From: an uncultured Ilumatobacter sp.
GTDB taxonomy: Bacteria; Actinomycetota; Acidimicrobiia; Acidimicrobiales; Ilumatobacteraceae
NCBI GenBank assembly: GCA_937891565.1
Contig: CALAHA010000010.1
Location: 1-27,141 of the forward strand
Direction of reading: 5' to 3'
DNA: 27,141 nt
Part shown: positions 1-7,247 of the stretch, piece by piece
Position numbering within the stretch: the first letter of the stretch is position 1
How the letters are laid out: each line of letters begins with the position of its first letter
Made by a program: the position numbers and the translations under genes
The notes under the pieces: model-generated
Told to the model about the DNA's origin: nothing
Databases searched by the model: none
What the model saw: the letters and a program-made list of their open reading frames with translations, nothing else

Positions 1-1
1 G

Positions 2-97
2 AACGCAGCAACCGCCGATGCTCCGGTAGTCGAGCTCGTCGAAGAAGAACTGCTCGTCGAGGAGATCTCCATCGACGGCATGTGTGGCGTGTACTGA
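2..97 (+). CDS. mftA: Mycofactocin precursor peptide MftA, 3' end only
   Basis: The window opens inside this gene; 31 codons and the TGA stop are visible. The peptide ends in acidic residues followed by IDGMCGVY, the diagnostic C-terminal core of the mycofactocin precursor. In known systems MftC decarboxylates the terminal tyrosine and cross-links it to the penultimate valine, and the processed Val-Tyr end becomes the redox cofactor mycofactocin. The acidic stretch just before the core (VEEELLVEE) fits the leader part that MftB binds. mftB and mftC follow at once on the same strand, which supports the call. The start codon is outside the window, so total length cannot be given. Confidence 0.96.
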   Translation, partial: NAATADAPVVELVEEELLVEEISIDGMCGVY

Positions 98-120
98 GCT
101 CCGTAGCGGACTCGACCAAC

Positions 121-384
121 ATGACCGACTCCCTGCTCGAGCAGCGACTGATGCTGCATCCGCAGGTGGCACTGCGCCCGGAACCATTCGGTGCGCTCGC
201 GTACCACTACGGCAACCGGAAGCTGGTCTTCCTGAAGCATCCTGACGTTGTGCGGCTTGTTCGGGCCCTTGACGGCACCGGCACCACCGCCGAAAAACTC
301 TCCGAGTGTAAAATCGACGCAGCCCGTTGGCCGTCGTTCGAGCATGCACTCGCCAACCTCCACGCATCGGAGATGCTCAAATGA
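121..384 (+). CDS. mftB: Mycofactocin system precursor-binding chaperone MftB
   Basis: This 87-residue protein lies between the mftA core peptide and the radical SAM gene. In the family MftB is a small RiPP-recognition-element protein that binds the MftA leader and presents it to MftC. Its size and the segment around LRPEPFGALAYHYGNRKLVFL (residues about 17-37) match MftB proteins. The ATG at 121 is preferred because it gives the usual N-terminus; the open frame extends upstream to 82 but would overlap mftA. No clear Shine-Dalgarno sequence is visible. The stop codon overlaps the mftC start as ATGA, indicating translational coupling. Confidence 0.9.
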   Translation: MTDSLLEQRLMLHPQVALRPEPFGALAYHYGNRKLVFLKHPDVVRLVRALDGTGTTAEKLSECKIDAARWPSFEHALANLHASEMLK

Positions 385-1508
385 GCAAGACCCAACTCGT
401 CGAACAACTCAAGAGTGGCCTCGACGCCCCCATCTGCCTGACGTGGGAGTTGACCTATGCCTGCAACCTCGAATGCGTGCACTGCCTGTCGTCATCAGGG
501 CGCCGCGACCCACGCGAGTTAACAACCGACGAGGCCAAAGCGGTCCTCGACGAACTGCACGACCTGCAGGTCTTCTACATCAACATGGGTGGCGGCGAGC
601 CAATGATCCGTCGCGACTTTTTCGAGCTGCTCGAGTACTCGATCAGCCGAGGTATTGGCGTCAAGTTCTCCACCAACGGAGCATTTATCGATACTGCCAA
701 GGCCAAGCGCCTTGCAGCAATGGACTACCTCGATATCCAAATCAGCCTCGACGGCACCGATGCAGTCACCAACGATGCCGTCCGCGGTGAGGGCTCCTAC
801 GACACAGCGATCCAGGCGATGAACCATCTGCGCGAAGCAGGCTTCGGTGAGTTCAAGATCTCTGTCGTTGTCACTCGCTACAACGTTGACCAGCTCGACG
901 AGTCCAAGGCGTTGGCCGACGAATACGGGGCCCAGCTCCGCATCACCCGCCTTCGCCCGTCCGGCCGCGGCGCCGACAGCTGGCACGACCTGCACCCGAC
1001 ACAGGCTCAGCAGCGTCAGATCTACGACTGGTTGGTCCTCAACGGCGAGAACGTCCTGACCGGCGACTCGTTCTTCCACCTCAACGCACTTGGAGAAGAG
1101 CCGCTTCCGGGCCTCAACATGTGCGGCGCCGGGCGCGTGGTCTGCCTGATCGATCCAATCGGTGACGTGTACGCCTGCCCGTTCGTTATCCACGACGAGT
1201 TCAAAGCTGGCTCGGTCCGCGACGACGGCGGCTTCAGCCAGGTGTGGAAACAGAGCGACCTGTTCACCGAACTTCGTGAGCCACAGTCGGCTGGCGCATG
1301 CTCCGGGTGCGGAGAGTTCGACGCCTGCCAAGGGGGCTGCATGGCCGCCAAGTTCTTCACGGGCCTCCCGCTCGATGGCCCCGATCCCGAATGCGTCAAG
1401 GGCCATGGCGAAGCGGCACTGCTAGCAGCATCGTCGGTCCAGGTACCGAAGCCGATGATGGACCACTCCAAGCCGAGCCGAGTACCGGTCACCATTGGAC
1501 GCCGCTAA
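381..1508 (+). CDS. mftC: Mycofactocin radical SAM maturase MftC
   Basis: A 375-residue radical SAM/SPASM protein. The CxxxCxxC motif that binds the SAM-cleaving 4Fe-4S cluster is seen as C28, C32 and C35 (ACNLECVHC). A GGGEP motif follows near residue 73. The C-terminal third carries a SPASM-type cysteine set (MCGAGRVVC, YACPF, ACSGCGEFDACQGGC, DPEC) for auxiliary Fe-S clusters. In the family MftC performs the oxidative decarboxylation of the MftA tyrosine and then forms the Val-Tyr carbon-carbon bond. The ATG at 381 overlaps the mftB stop (ATGA). Usual length is about 390 residues, so this copy looks complete. In most actinobacteria mftD, mftE and mftF follow; here the next gene is on the opposite strand and unrelated. 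Confidence 0.95.
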   Translation: MSKTQLVEQLKSGLDAPICLTWELTYACNLECVHCLSSSGRRDPRELTTDEAKAVLDELHDLQVFYINMGGGEPMIRRDFFELLEYSISRGIGVKFSTNGAFIDTAKAKRLAAMDYLDIQISLDGTDAVTNDAVRGEGSYDTAIQAMNHLREAGFGEFKISVVVTRYNVDQLDESKALADEYGAQLRITRLRPSGRGADSWHDLHPTQAQQRQIYDWLVLNGENVLTGDSFFHLNALGEEPLPGLNMCGAGRVVCLIDPIGDVYACPFVIHDEFKAGSVRDDGGFSQVWKQSDLFTELREPQSAGACSGCGEFDACQGGCMAAKFFTGLPLDGPDPECVKGHGEAALLAASSVQVPKPMMDHSKPSRVPVTIGRR

Positions 1509-1509
1509 C

Positions 1510-2133
1510 TCAGTCCGCGGCGAGTCCTGAGACGTAGCTCTCTTCGATCACTTCGCGAAGTCCGTTGCTCTCGATGTCGAACTGGGTCCCGATAATTTCG
1601 GCCAGGTCGGGTGTGTCGGCGAGGTCGGCCCACGACTCAGGCTGCCAAACCTTGCCTCGTCGAAACGACTTGGCGCAGTGGCTGTACAGCTCGGCGACTT
1701 CAACCACAATTGCTGCCTTCGGTCGCCGCAGTTCGACGGTGAAACCATCAAGAATCGCGGCGTCGGTCGTCACCGTTGCTGGTCCGTTGATCCTGACTGT
1801 CTCGTCTTTACCAGGCATCAGCAGCAGCAGTCCGACGAACGGATGGGAAACGATGTTCTCGAGCGTGTCGAGCCGGTTGTTCCCGTTCAGGTCGGGGATC
1901 GCAATGTGGCGATCGTCGAGCCGCTGCAGGAACCCAGGTGGCCCGCCGCGCGGCGACGCGTCCATGGAATCTCCGCCGTTGGAGGTCGAGATAACAATGA
2001 ATGGACAACGATCGATGTACGCCGCCGACATCTCATCAATCACAGCAAACGCCTTGTTCGCCACGAGCTCATTCGGTTCTCGATACAGCTCGCGGAGGCC
2101 GGCCCGGTCGGTGATGCGGTCGTTGATCTGCAT
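1510..2133 (-). CDS. PPOX-class flavin-dependent protein (DR_2398-like)
   Basis: A 207-residue protein of the pyridoxamine 5'-phosphate oxidase split-barrel fold. The segment CPFIVISTSNGGDSMDASPRGG (about 43-64), then DDRHIAIPDLNGNNRLDTLENI and the hydrophobic VGLLLLMPGKDETVRINGPATV, are typical of the DR_2398-like PPOX subfamily, which is assigned an FMN cofactor. Substrate is unknown. F420 instead of FMN cannot be excluded from sequence. The gene converges on mftC with one base between the stop codons. The ATG start has a TAGTCT hexamer six bases upstream, pointing to a leaderless message, though GGAGG also abuts the ATG. A link to mycofactocin is only positional. Confidence 0.85.
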   Translation of the reverse strand: MQINDRITDRAGLRELYREPNELVANKAFAVIDEMSAAYIDRCPFIVISTSNGGDSMDASPRGGPPGFLQRLDDRHIAIPDLNGNNRLDTLENIVSHPFVGLLLLMPGKDETVRINGPATVTTDAAILDGFTVELRRPKAAIVVEVAELYSHCAKSFRRGKVWQPESWADLADTPDLAEIIGTQFDIESNGLREVIEESYVSGLAAD

Positions 2134-2139
2134 CCTCCG

Positions 2140-2145
2140 AGACTA
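2140..2145 (-). promoter_or_regulatory. Putative -10 element of the PPOX gene
   Basis: On the minus strand this reads TAGTCT, matching TAnnnT, and ends six bases before the ATG at 2133. The spacing puts the transcription start at or next to the start codon, as at several other genes in the window. Confidence 0.5.
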
Positions 2146-2382
2146 GGCGGAGCGGTCGGGAGCAATGACGGCCGGAGCCGGAGCGTCGGTGACGAACTCC
2201 ACCTGCTGCACGGCGCGAGTGATTGCAACGTCGAACAGACGCGCGCCGCGTGGAGTTGGCCTCGTCGATGAGACGCTGGTCGGCGCGGGTTCATGCGCGC
2301 TTCGTGCCAACCGCGAGCACTCGTTGTCAAAGTCAGGGAAGAGGTCAGGGCCCGGCAGGCGGCCCCACGCCGGAAGTTTCAC
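2143..2382 (-). pseudogene. Remnant resembling the C-terminus of a superfamily-1 (UvrD/HelD-like) helicase
   Basis: This stretch between the PPOX gene and plsY has no intact gene. One minus-strand frame can be read from a GTG at 2382 to a TAG at 2143 (79 codons). Its last 30 residues, RLFDVAITRAVQQVEF followed by VTDAPAPAVIAPD, resemble helicase motif VI (VAxTRA) and the short tail of UvrD/HelD-like ATPases. Upstream of that the plausible reading switches frame: DQRLIDEANSTR lies in the neighbouring frame next to a run of GC repeats near 2242-2252. I infer a frameshifted, 5'-truncated relic whose head has been replaced by plsY. It could also be chance. No functional product is proposed. Confidence 0.4.
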
Positions 2383-2419
2383 TCTCGCGTTGGTTGGGCG
2401 CAGTCAACAACGTGTCAAG

Positions 2420-3025
2420 ATGCCACCCGTGTTGGCGGTGCTGCTCATTTTCTTGTCGTACGCCCTCGGCACTTTTCCGAGCGCGATCTTGGTGGCGCGC
2501 GCCAACGGCATAGACATTTCCACCGTCGGGTCGGGCAACCCGGGTGCTTCGAATGTCACGCGGGCACTCGGGTGGCGCAAGGGTGTGTGGGTCTACGTGC
2601 TCGATGCGCTCAAGGCCGGCCTCGCCACTGGCCTCGGCTTAGGGATGGGCTTCGACTGGGCCGGCACCGGTCGACCGCTCGGCTATGTCTGCGGCGTTGC
2701 CGCTGCGCTCGGCCATATGTTTCCTGCGACTCGTGGCTTCAAGGGCGGCAAGGGAGTGGCCTGCGGATCAGGCGCCTTGATCGTGCTGCAACCAATCATC
2801 GGCATCGCTGCACCGATCGTGTGGTGGTTGCTCAGCAAGATGACCGGCAAGGCTGCGCTGGGCTCGATCCTGACCGTGGGCTCGGTACCAATCGGCCTCG
2901 CGCTCACCGGCCGTCCAGCCTGGGAGTTCGGCGCGATGGCAGGCCTGTGCGGCCTCATCCTCGTCAAGCACTGGCGAAACTTCGGTCGGTTGATCCGACG
3001 CGAAGAGCCGGGTTTGCGCCGCTGA
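2420..3025 (+). CDS. plsY: Acyl-phosphate:glycerol-3-phosphate acyltransferase PlsY
   Basis: A 201-residue integral membrane protein with about five hydrophobic segments. PlsY transfers an acyl group from acyl phosphate to glycerol-3-phosphate, the first step of phospholipid synthesis. The three family motifs are present: motif 1 near residues 12-40 (SYALGTFPSAILV then STVGSGNPGASNVTRALG), motif 2 near 94-110 (GHMFPATRGFKGGKGVA) and motif 3 near the C-terminus (KHWRNFGRLIRREE). The ATG at 2420 is chosen because it starts directly with the first membrane segment and gives the usual length of about 200 residues; an upstream in-frame extension has no PlsY character. It converges on the PLP-enzyme gene with 11 bases between them and no visible terminator. 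Confidence 0.95.
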   Translation: MPPVLAVLLIFLSYALGTFPSAILVARANGIDISTVGSGNPGASNVTRALGWRKGVWVYVLDALKAGLATGLGLGMGFDWAGTGRPLGYVCGVAAALGHMFPATRGFKGGKGVACGSGALIVLQPIIGIAAPIVWWLLSKMTGKAALGSILTVGSVPIGLALTGRPAWEFGAMAGLCGLILVKHWRNFGRLIRREEPGLRR

Positions 3026-3036
3026 AGCAGGCAGCG

Positions 3037-4029
3037 TCAGGCGGGAATGCCGTCGGTCGAGAACAGCGCAGGCCAGCCGCCCGTGTGAATGAACACGATG
3101 TCCTCATCGGCAAAGCGACCTTCCTCAGCGAGGCCAAGCGCACCAGATAGGCCCTTGCCCGAGTACGTGCGATCGCACAGCCAACCACCGTTGGCCGCTG
3201 CCCAGCGGACCGCGTTGTCGCCAGCTGTGGTCGGCACTGCGTAGTCGCCGCCGATCCAGCGCTTGTCGACTTCCACGTCGACGGGATCGATGCGCACATC
3301 GGTGAGCGCCATCAGATCGAGCGTCTGGTTCGCCAGGTCGGCAATGTTGGGCAAGCCAATGTTCACTCCCTTGGCGACGCCGATGGCCACGATGCCCGGC
3401 ACGGTACGGCCCGCTGCGGATGCTGCGGCGCGACCAGCGAGGAGGCCCGCGTGGGTGCCGCCGCTCGACGACGTGAAGACCACCGTCGACGGCTCGATAC
3501 CCGCTACGTCAAACTGGTCGAGCAACTCGATGAAAGCTGCTGCATAACCAAGGGCTCCAACTGCGGTGCTGCCGCCGATTGGGATCGAGTAGGGCGCCAG
3601 GCCAGCGCCACTCAGCTCGCCGGTCAGCAATTCGCGTGCAATCTCGAGTTCGCCCCAGTGGCTCTGGGCCGCACCGGTGAAGTGCAGCTGGGCACCGAAC
3701 AACATCGACAGCAGCTGGTTTCCGGTCGCTACGTCCGGTTCGTCGCCAGACAGGACCAGATGAACTTCCATGCCGAGCCGGGCACCCGCAGCAGCAGTCA
3801 TCCGGCAGTGATTCGACTGTGCTGCACCCACCGTCACCAGCGCCCGAGAACCAACCGCAAGTGCATCACCGCACAGGAATTCGAGCTTGCGAGCTTTATT
3901 GCCGCCCCCGCCAAGCCCGGTCAGATCGTCCCGTTTGACCCATAGCCGCGCTCCCCCAGGAATCACCGGGCCCTGCTCCAGAGGCGTCGGTGTGGTGGCG
4001 AGCGTCGCTCGCTGGAGGTGCTCGAACAT
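3037..4029 (-). CDS. D-cysteine desulfhydrase-like PLP-dependent enzyme
   Basis: A 330-residue fold-type II PLP enzyme of the ACC deaminase/D-cysteine desulfhydrase family. The PLP lysine is probably K45 in GGGGNKARK, and QSNHCRMTAAAG near residue 75 is the conserved substrate loop. Two positions separate the activities: ACC deaminases carry glutamate in YEGK and leucine in HLGG, whereas this protein has YSGK and HTGG. That favours D-cysteine (or related D-amino acid) desulfhydrase, giving pyruvate, sulfide and ammonia. I chose the ATG at 4029 because a TAGCAT -10 hexamer ends exactly seven bases upstream; the in-frame ATG at 4038 overlaps that hexamer. It is divergent from ung with about 20-26 bases between starts. 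Confidence 0.85.
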   Translation of the reverse strand: MFEHLQRATLATTPTPLEQGPVIPGGARLWVKRDDLTGLGGGGNKARKLEFLCGDALAVGSRALVTVGAAQSNHCRMTAAAGARLGMEVHLVLSGDEPDVATGNQLLSMLFGAQLHFTGAAQSHWGELEIARELLTGELSGAGLAPYSIPIGGSTAVGALGYAAAFIELLDQFDVAGIEPSTVVFTSSSGGTHAGLLAGRAAASAAGRTVPGIVAIGVAKGVNIGLPNIADLANQTLDLMALTDVRIDPVDVEVDKRWIGGDYAVPTTAGDNAVRWAAANGGWLCDRTYSGKGLSGALGLAEEGRFADEDIVFIHTGGWPALFSTDGIPA

Positions 4030-4036
4030 GGCTTTC

Positions 4037-4042
4037 ATGCTA
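4037..4042 (-). promoter_or_regulatory. Putative -10 element of the D-cysteine desulfhydrase-like gene
   Basis: On the minus strand the hexamer reads TAGCAT and ends seven bases before the ATG at 4029. It decides between two in-frame start codons nine bases apart, and implies a leaderless transcript. Confidence 0.5.
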
Positions 4043-4055
4043 GGCACAGATGTTG

Positions 4056-4763
4056 ATGACCACCGATTGGAACCCGCTGCTGCGCGCTGAATTCGACAAG
4101 CCCTATTGGGCCGAGCTGCAAGCGTTCGTCGCTGCTGAGCGCAAGGAGTACTCGATATATCCACTTCCTGACGACGTGTTCGCCGCGCTGCGCCTCACGT
4201 CGTACGCCAACACGAAAGTGATGGTGCTCGGGCAGGACCCGTATCACGGCCCTCACCAAGCCAACGGCCTTGCGTTCTCCGTGCGGCATGGGGTCAAAAC
4301 GCCACCGTCGTTGCGGAACATGTACAAAGAACTCCACGCCGATCTCGACCTGCCAATCCCGTTCCACGGCAACCTCGAGGGCTGGGCGCGCCAAGGTGTC
4401 CTGCTACTCAACACGCGGCTCACTGTCCGAGCCGGACAGGCCAATTCGCACCAGAAGCAGGGGTGGGAACAGTTCACCGACGCAGTGATCCAGGTGGTCA
4501 ACAACAAGCAAGATCCGGTGGTCTTCGTTCTCTGGGGCAACGGCGCTCGGAGTAAAACGAAATTCATCGACCGGTCACGACACACCGTGATCGAGTCAGC
4601 GCACCCATCGCCGCTCAGCGCCCACAACGGATTCTTCGGGAGCAAGCCGTTCAGCCGCACCAACGAGGCGCTGATCGACGCAGGTCACGAGCCAATCGAC
4701 TGGGATCTCTCAATCGATTCGGTTGACGATTCAGTTGATGGCCAACCGGGCGGGCCAGACTGA
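4056..4763 (+). CDS. ung: Uracil-DNA glycosylase, family 1
   Basis: A 235-residue enzyme that removes uracil from DNA to start base excision repair. The water-activating loop is GQDPYHG with the catalytic aspartate at residue 61, and the minor-groove loop is HPSPLSAHNGFFGSKPF. ARQGVLLLNTRLTVRAGQ and VVFVLWGNGA are also family segments, and it resembles the E. coli enzyme more than the short mycobacterial type. ATG codons occur at 4050 and 4056 in the same frame (ATG-TTG-ATG); I take the second because of the usual N-terminus, but the first is possible. Its upstream region overlaps the promoter and start of the divergent PLP-enzyme gene. The YihY gene begins four bases after its stop. Confidence 0.95.
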   Translation: MTTDWNPLLRAEFDKPYWAELQAFVAAERKEYSIYPLPDDVFAALRLTSYANTKVMVLGQDPYHGPHQANGLAFSVRHGVKTPPSLRNMYKELHADLDLPIPFHGNLEGWARQGVLLLNTRLTVRAGQANSHQKQGWEQFTDAVIQVVNNKQDPVVFVLWGNGARSKTKFIDRSRHTVIESAHPSPLSAHNGFFGSKPFSRTNEALIDAGHEPIDWDLSIDSVDDSVDGQPGGPD

Positions 4764-4767
4764 CACA

Positions 4768-5652
4768 ATGGCTTGGCAGACCAGCAACGCGGTAATGAAG
4801 ATCCGGAAGAAGTCGGGCGTGGTTGACACGGTCGTTGAGATGCTCGACGGTTGGCGGCTCCACCTGTCTGACCGGAATGCATCTGTCCTTGCGTTTTTCA
4901 CCTTTCTCTCGATCTTCCCGCTCATGCTCGCGGCGACGATGATTCTCGGAATCGTCCTCGACCACAACCCTGACCTTCGCGACCGAATCATCAAGAGCGC
5001 AGCAAACGAGATCCCCGTAATCGGGTCCGACCTCAGCGCGAATCCTGACGCGCTCGACGGCTCGGTGTGGCTGGTCGTTGCCGGCCTGCTCGGAGCAATC
5101 TGGTCGTCGACCAAGGCATTCGTCGGGCTCCAGGGCGCCCTCGACGACACGTGGGAGGTGCCCGTCGACAATCGTGCCGGCATGCCGCTACAGCGCGCTC
5201 GGGCGATCATCGGGCTGCTGATCGTTGGTACGGCACAGGTTGGGGTCCTTGCGATCATTGCGATCGTCAACGCTGCCGGACTCCCCGGAATGAGCCAGTT
5301 CCTCGTTGCATTCGGCACGGCACTCCTCAACATGCTGGTACTCGCCACCATGTATCGGTTCCTCACGTCAGGCAATCCAACCTGGGGCGACGTCTGGCCC
5401 GGAGCGATCATGGCTGGCATCATCTTTAGCGTGCTGCATTTCTTCGGACCGCGGCTGGTTGAGACCATTGCGACCAACGCTGGAGACACGTACGGCACCT
5501 TTGCGATTGTCCTTGGGTTGATCACATGGCTGAGCTTCGGTGCCATTGCCTTACTGATGGCAGCCGAGCTGAACGCAGCGATCGTCCGCCTGCGCGAGAA
5601 CCCGCACGATGTCCACGATCTCGGCCCCGACTTCGACCTCGCCGTTAGATGA
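4768..5652 (+). CDS. YihY/BrkB (RNase BN-like) family inner-membrane protein
   Basis: A 294-residue membrane protein with about six hydrophobic segments. The N-terminal SVLAFFTFLSIFPLMLAATMI followed by GIVLDHNP and, later, AIWSSTKAFVGLQGALDDTW with GDVWPGAIMAGIIF near residue 210 are the hallmarks of the YihY/YhjD/BrkB family. These proteins were once called RNase BN by mistake; their transport or envelope role is not settled. The ATG at 4768 is four bases after the ung stop, suggesting cotranscription with ung; earlier in-frame ATGs at 4723 and 4738 lie inside ung. The 3' end overlaps the convergent DinB-fold gene by eight bases. Confidence 0.85.
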   Translation: MAWQTSNAVMKIRKKSGVVDTVVEMLDGWRLHLSDRNASVLAFFTFLSIFPLMLAATMILGIVLDHNPDLRDRIIKSAANEIPVIGSDLSANPDALDGSVWLVVAGLLGAIWSSTKAFVGLQGALDDTWEVPVDNRAGMPLQRARAIIGLLIVGTAQVGVLAIIAIVNAAGLPGMSQFLVAFGTALLNMLVLATMYRFLTSGNPTWGDVWPGAIMAGIIFSVLHFFGPRLVETIATNAGDTYGTFAIVLGLITWLSFGAIALLMAAELNAAIVRLRENPHDVHDLGPDFDLAVR

Positions 5653-6175
5653 TCATCAGGTAGCCGTCGACTTCGGTGAGCAGGTCAGACGTTGGCCGCT
5701 CGGGAAGCGCTCGACCAAGATCGCGTGAACGGACCTCGCCGATCCACTGGCTGTGCTGGTACTCGTGGTTGGTCACGGCGATAATCAGCCCGACCGCAAT
5801 CTCGGCGAGTTGTGCCGGTGCACCGACGTCGCCGGACGCGATGTTGCCCATCCGAAAGTGGAGCCGTTCGGCAGCTGCGTCGCGATACGCACGGATTCGG
5901 TCGAGGCCAGGCAGGTCGCCGCGGTCGGGCTCGGGGGTTGCGCTGTCCATCAACCGGTCCAGTTCGGCATCGAGCGAGGGCTCGGCTGCAGTCAGGTTGC
6001 GAACCATGAAATGTGAGACGGCTGCCTGGTGGCCAAGATGCCAGGCGATGGCGCTGAAGTCAGCATGGGGCCGCCAGTGCACTTCGTCGCTGGTGAGATC
6101 CCCCCAGAGTGCATCGGTGTAGGCCTTCGCTCGGTCGAATTCGGCGAGCAGGTCGGAGATGGCGAATCGAGTCAT
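5645..6175 (-). CDS. DinB-superfamily protein with EgtB-like metal triad
   Basis: A 176-residue four-helix DinB-fold protein. Three histidines are placed as in the iron site of the EgtB/OvoA DinB domain: H46 in AWHLGH, and H137 and H141 in NHEYQH (HxxxH). DinB proteins include metal-dependent thiol transferases and the N-terminal half of ergothioneine sulfoxide synthases. No FGE-sulfatase domain is attached here, so it cannot be a complete sulfoxide synthase. Its ATG overlaps the amine oxidase stop as ATGA, so it is the last gene of a three-gene minus-strand operon. It overlaps the YihY gene at the 3' end. The function is unknown; a mycothiol- or bacillithiol-type transferase is one possibility. 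Confidence 0.8.
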   Translation of the reverse strand: MTRFAISDLLAEFDRAKAYTDALWGDLTSDEVHWRPHADFSAIAWHLGHQAAVSHFMVRNLTAAEPSLDAELDRLMDSATPEPDRGDLPGLDRIRAYRDAAAERLHFRMGNIASGDVGAPAQLAEIAVGLIIAVTNHEYQHSQWIGEVRSRDLGRALPERPTSDLLTEVDGYLMII

Positions 6176-7242
6176 GGAGTCCTTGTTGCGACGTGGCTTG
6201 TGAGCTGGCTTCTGATCTGGCCAGCGGTTCGCTCTGCTGCCTCGAGTGCACCTTCGATGTGGCCCGGGGACGTGCTGGCTGTTTCGGTCGATGTCCAGTA
6301 CAGCCGATCGTCGAACGACGGACCTCGGAACGCCTCGTGACCGAACATCTCATAGGAGGTCAGCTGCTCCACACCGGGCGGCGACGTGAACCGTTCGGCT
6401 CGCCAGTCGCAAATGTGGATGGCATCGGCAAAGCCCGCTTCGGGGCCAAACATCGTCACAAGCTGCTCGACGATTGCGGCCTCGGAAACCGTTGGCTCGC
6501 CGACCCGACGAGCTGGCACGAAGCCGAAGAGCGCGCCCGGCACACCGTCGACACCGCTCATGTCGTGCACTTCGCGCATCGGTCCAACGTGGCTGATGCC
6601 AGAGCCGGAAAGACCAGTACGTCGCCAGAACGCATCCGGGTAGCTGGCGACCACTTTGGTGATCCCGCCCATCCAGACCGGCGTTGAGCGCGCTGCGCTC
6701 GCAACGGCCTCCGGCAGCGGCGGCTTGAAATTGATCGACGCGACAGCGAGTGCCGGTGGGAGCGCCAGGACCACAGCGCGAGCGACGAGATCGCCCGCAT
6801 TGGTGGCCACCGTGACGGAGTCGTCGGCGTGAGCGACCGCTGCAACCGTGGCGGACAGGCGAAGCACGCCATCCGGGAGTTCCTGGGCAATGGCGAGCGC
6901 GAGCGAGTCGGCACCTGCGACGAAACGGCCCGACATGACGTCGATCGGGTTCCCGTCAAGACGCTGCATCGCGCTGGGATCGTGATATACCGCATCGCCA
7001 TCGAGATGCTGTGCATGAATAGGCACGCCGAGATCGAGGATCAGCGCCTGGACCCGCGGCTCATTCGGCCAAAACCAGGTGGCGCCGAGGTCGAGGCCGT
7101 CAACCGAGTGCAGTCGCCCGCCGACTCGATCGCGCGCTTCGAGCACGATGACATCGAGGCCGGCGCCAACGAGGTGCCGGGCAAGCGCAAGGCCCGAGAT
7201 ACCGGCGCCGACGATGGCGACGTCACAGGTGGAATGACTCAC
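6172..7242 (-). CDS. Flavin-containing amine oxidase family protein
   Basis: A 356-residue FAD enzyme. The N-terminal dinucleotide motif is VAIVGAGISGLALARHL, followed by the ADP-binding acidic end and VLEARDRVGGRL, the typical amine oxidase GG motif. LDLGATWFWP (about 60-70) and the C-terminal LYWTSTETASTSPGHIEGALEAAERTA, which contacts FAD and marks the family, are intact. These enzymes oxidise primary or secondary amines to imines with release of peroxide; the substrate cannot be told. I use the GTG at 7242, five bases after the upstream stop, because the alternative at 7305 would overlap the OsmC gene by 58 bases and adds a non-conserved arginine-rich tail. It overlaps the DinB gene by four bases. 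Confidence 0.85.
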   Translation of the reverse strand: MSHSTCDVAIVGAGISGLALARHLVGAGLDVIVLEARDRVGGRLHSVDGLDLGATWFWPNEPRVQALILDLGVPIHAQHLDGDAVYHDPSAMQRLDGNPIDVMSGRFVAGADSLALAIAQELPDGVLRLSATVAAVAHADDSVTVATNAGDLVARAVVLALPPALAVASINFKPPLPEAVASAARSTPVWMGGITKVVASYPDAFWRRTGLSGSGISHVGPMREVHDMSGVDGVPGALFGFVPARRVGEPTVSEAAIVEQLVTMFGPEAGFADAIHICDWRAERFTSPPGVEQLTSYEMFGHEAFRGPSFDDRLYWTSTETASTSPGHIEGALEAAERTAGQIRSQLTSHVATRTP

Positions 7243-7247
7243 AATGC

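Noticed and set aside
519..1406. Long minus-strand open frame (295 codons) opposite mftC
   Set aside because: It is antisense to a clear radical SAM gene, has no recognisable domain, and arises from the codon bias of high-GC DNA.
3037..4029. ACC deaminase
   Set aside because: The two discriminating positions are Ser (YSGK) and Thr (HTGG), not the Glu and Leu of true ACC deaminases.
4039..4055. TAGGCA as a -10 element for ung
   Set aside because: The last base is not T and the spacing to either ATG (3 or 9 bases) does not fit the pattern seen elsewhere as well; the ung promoter remains unassigned.
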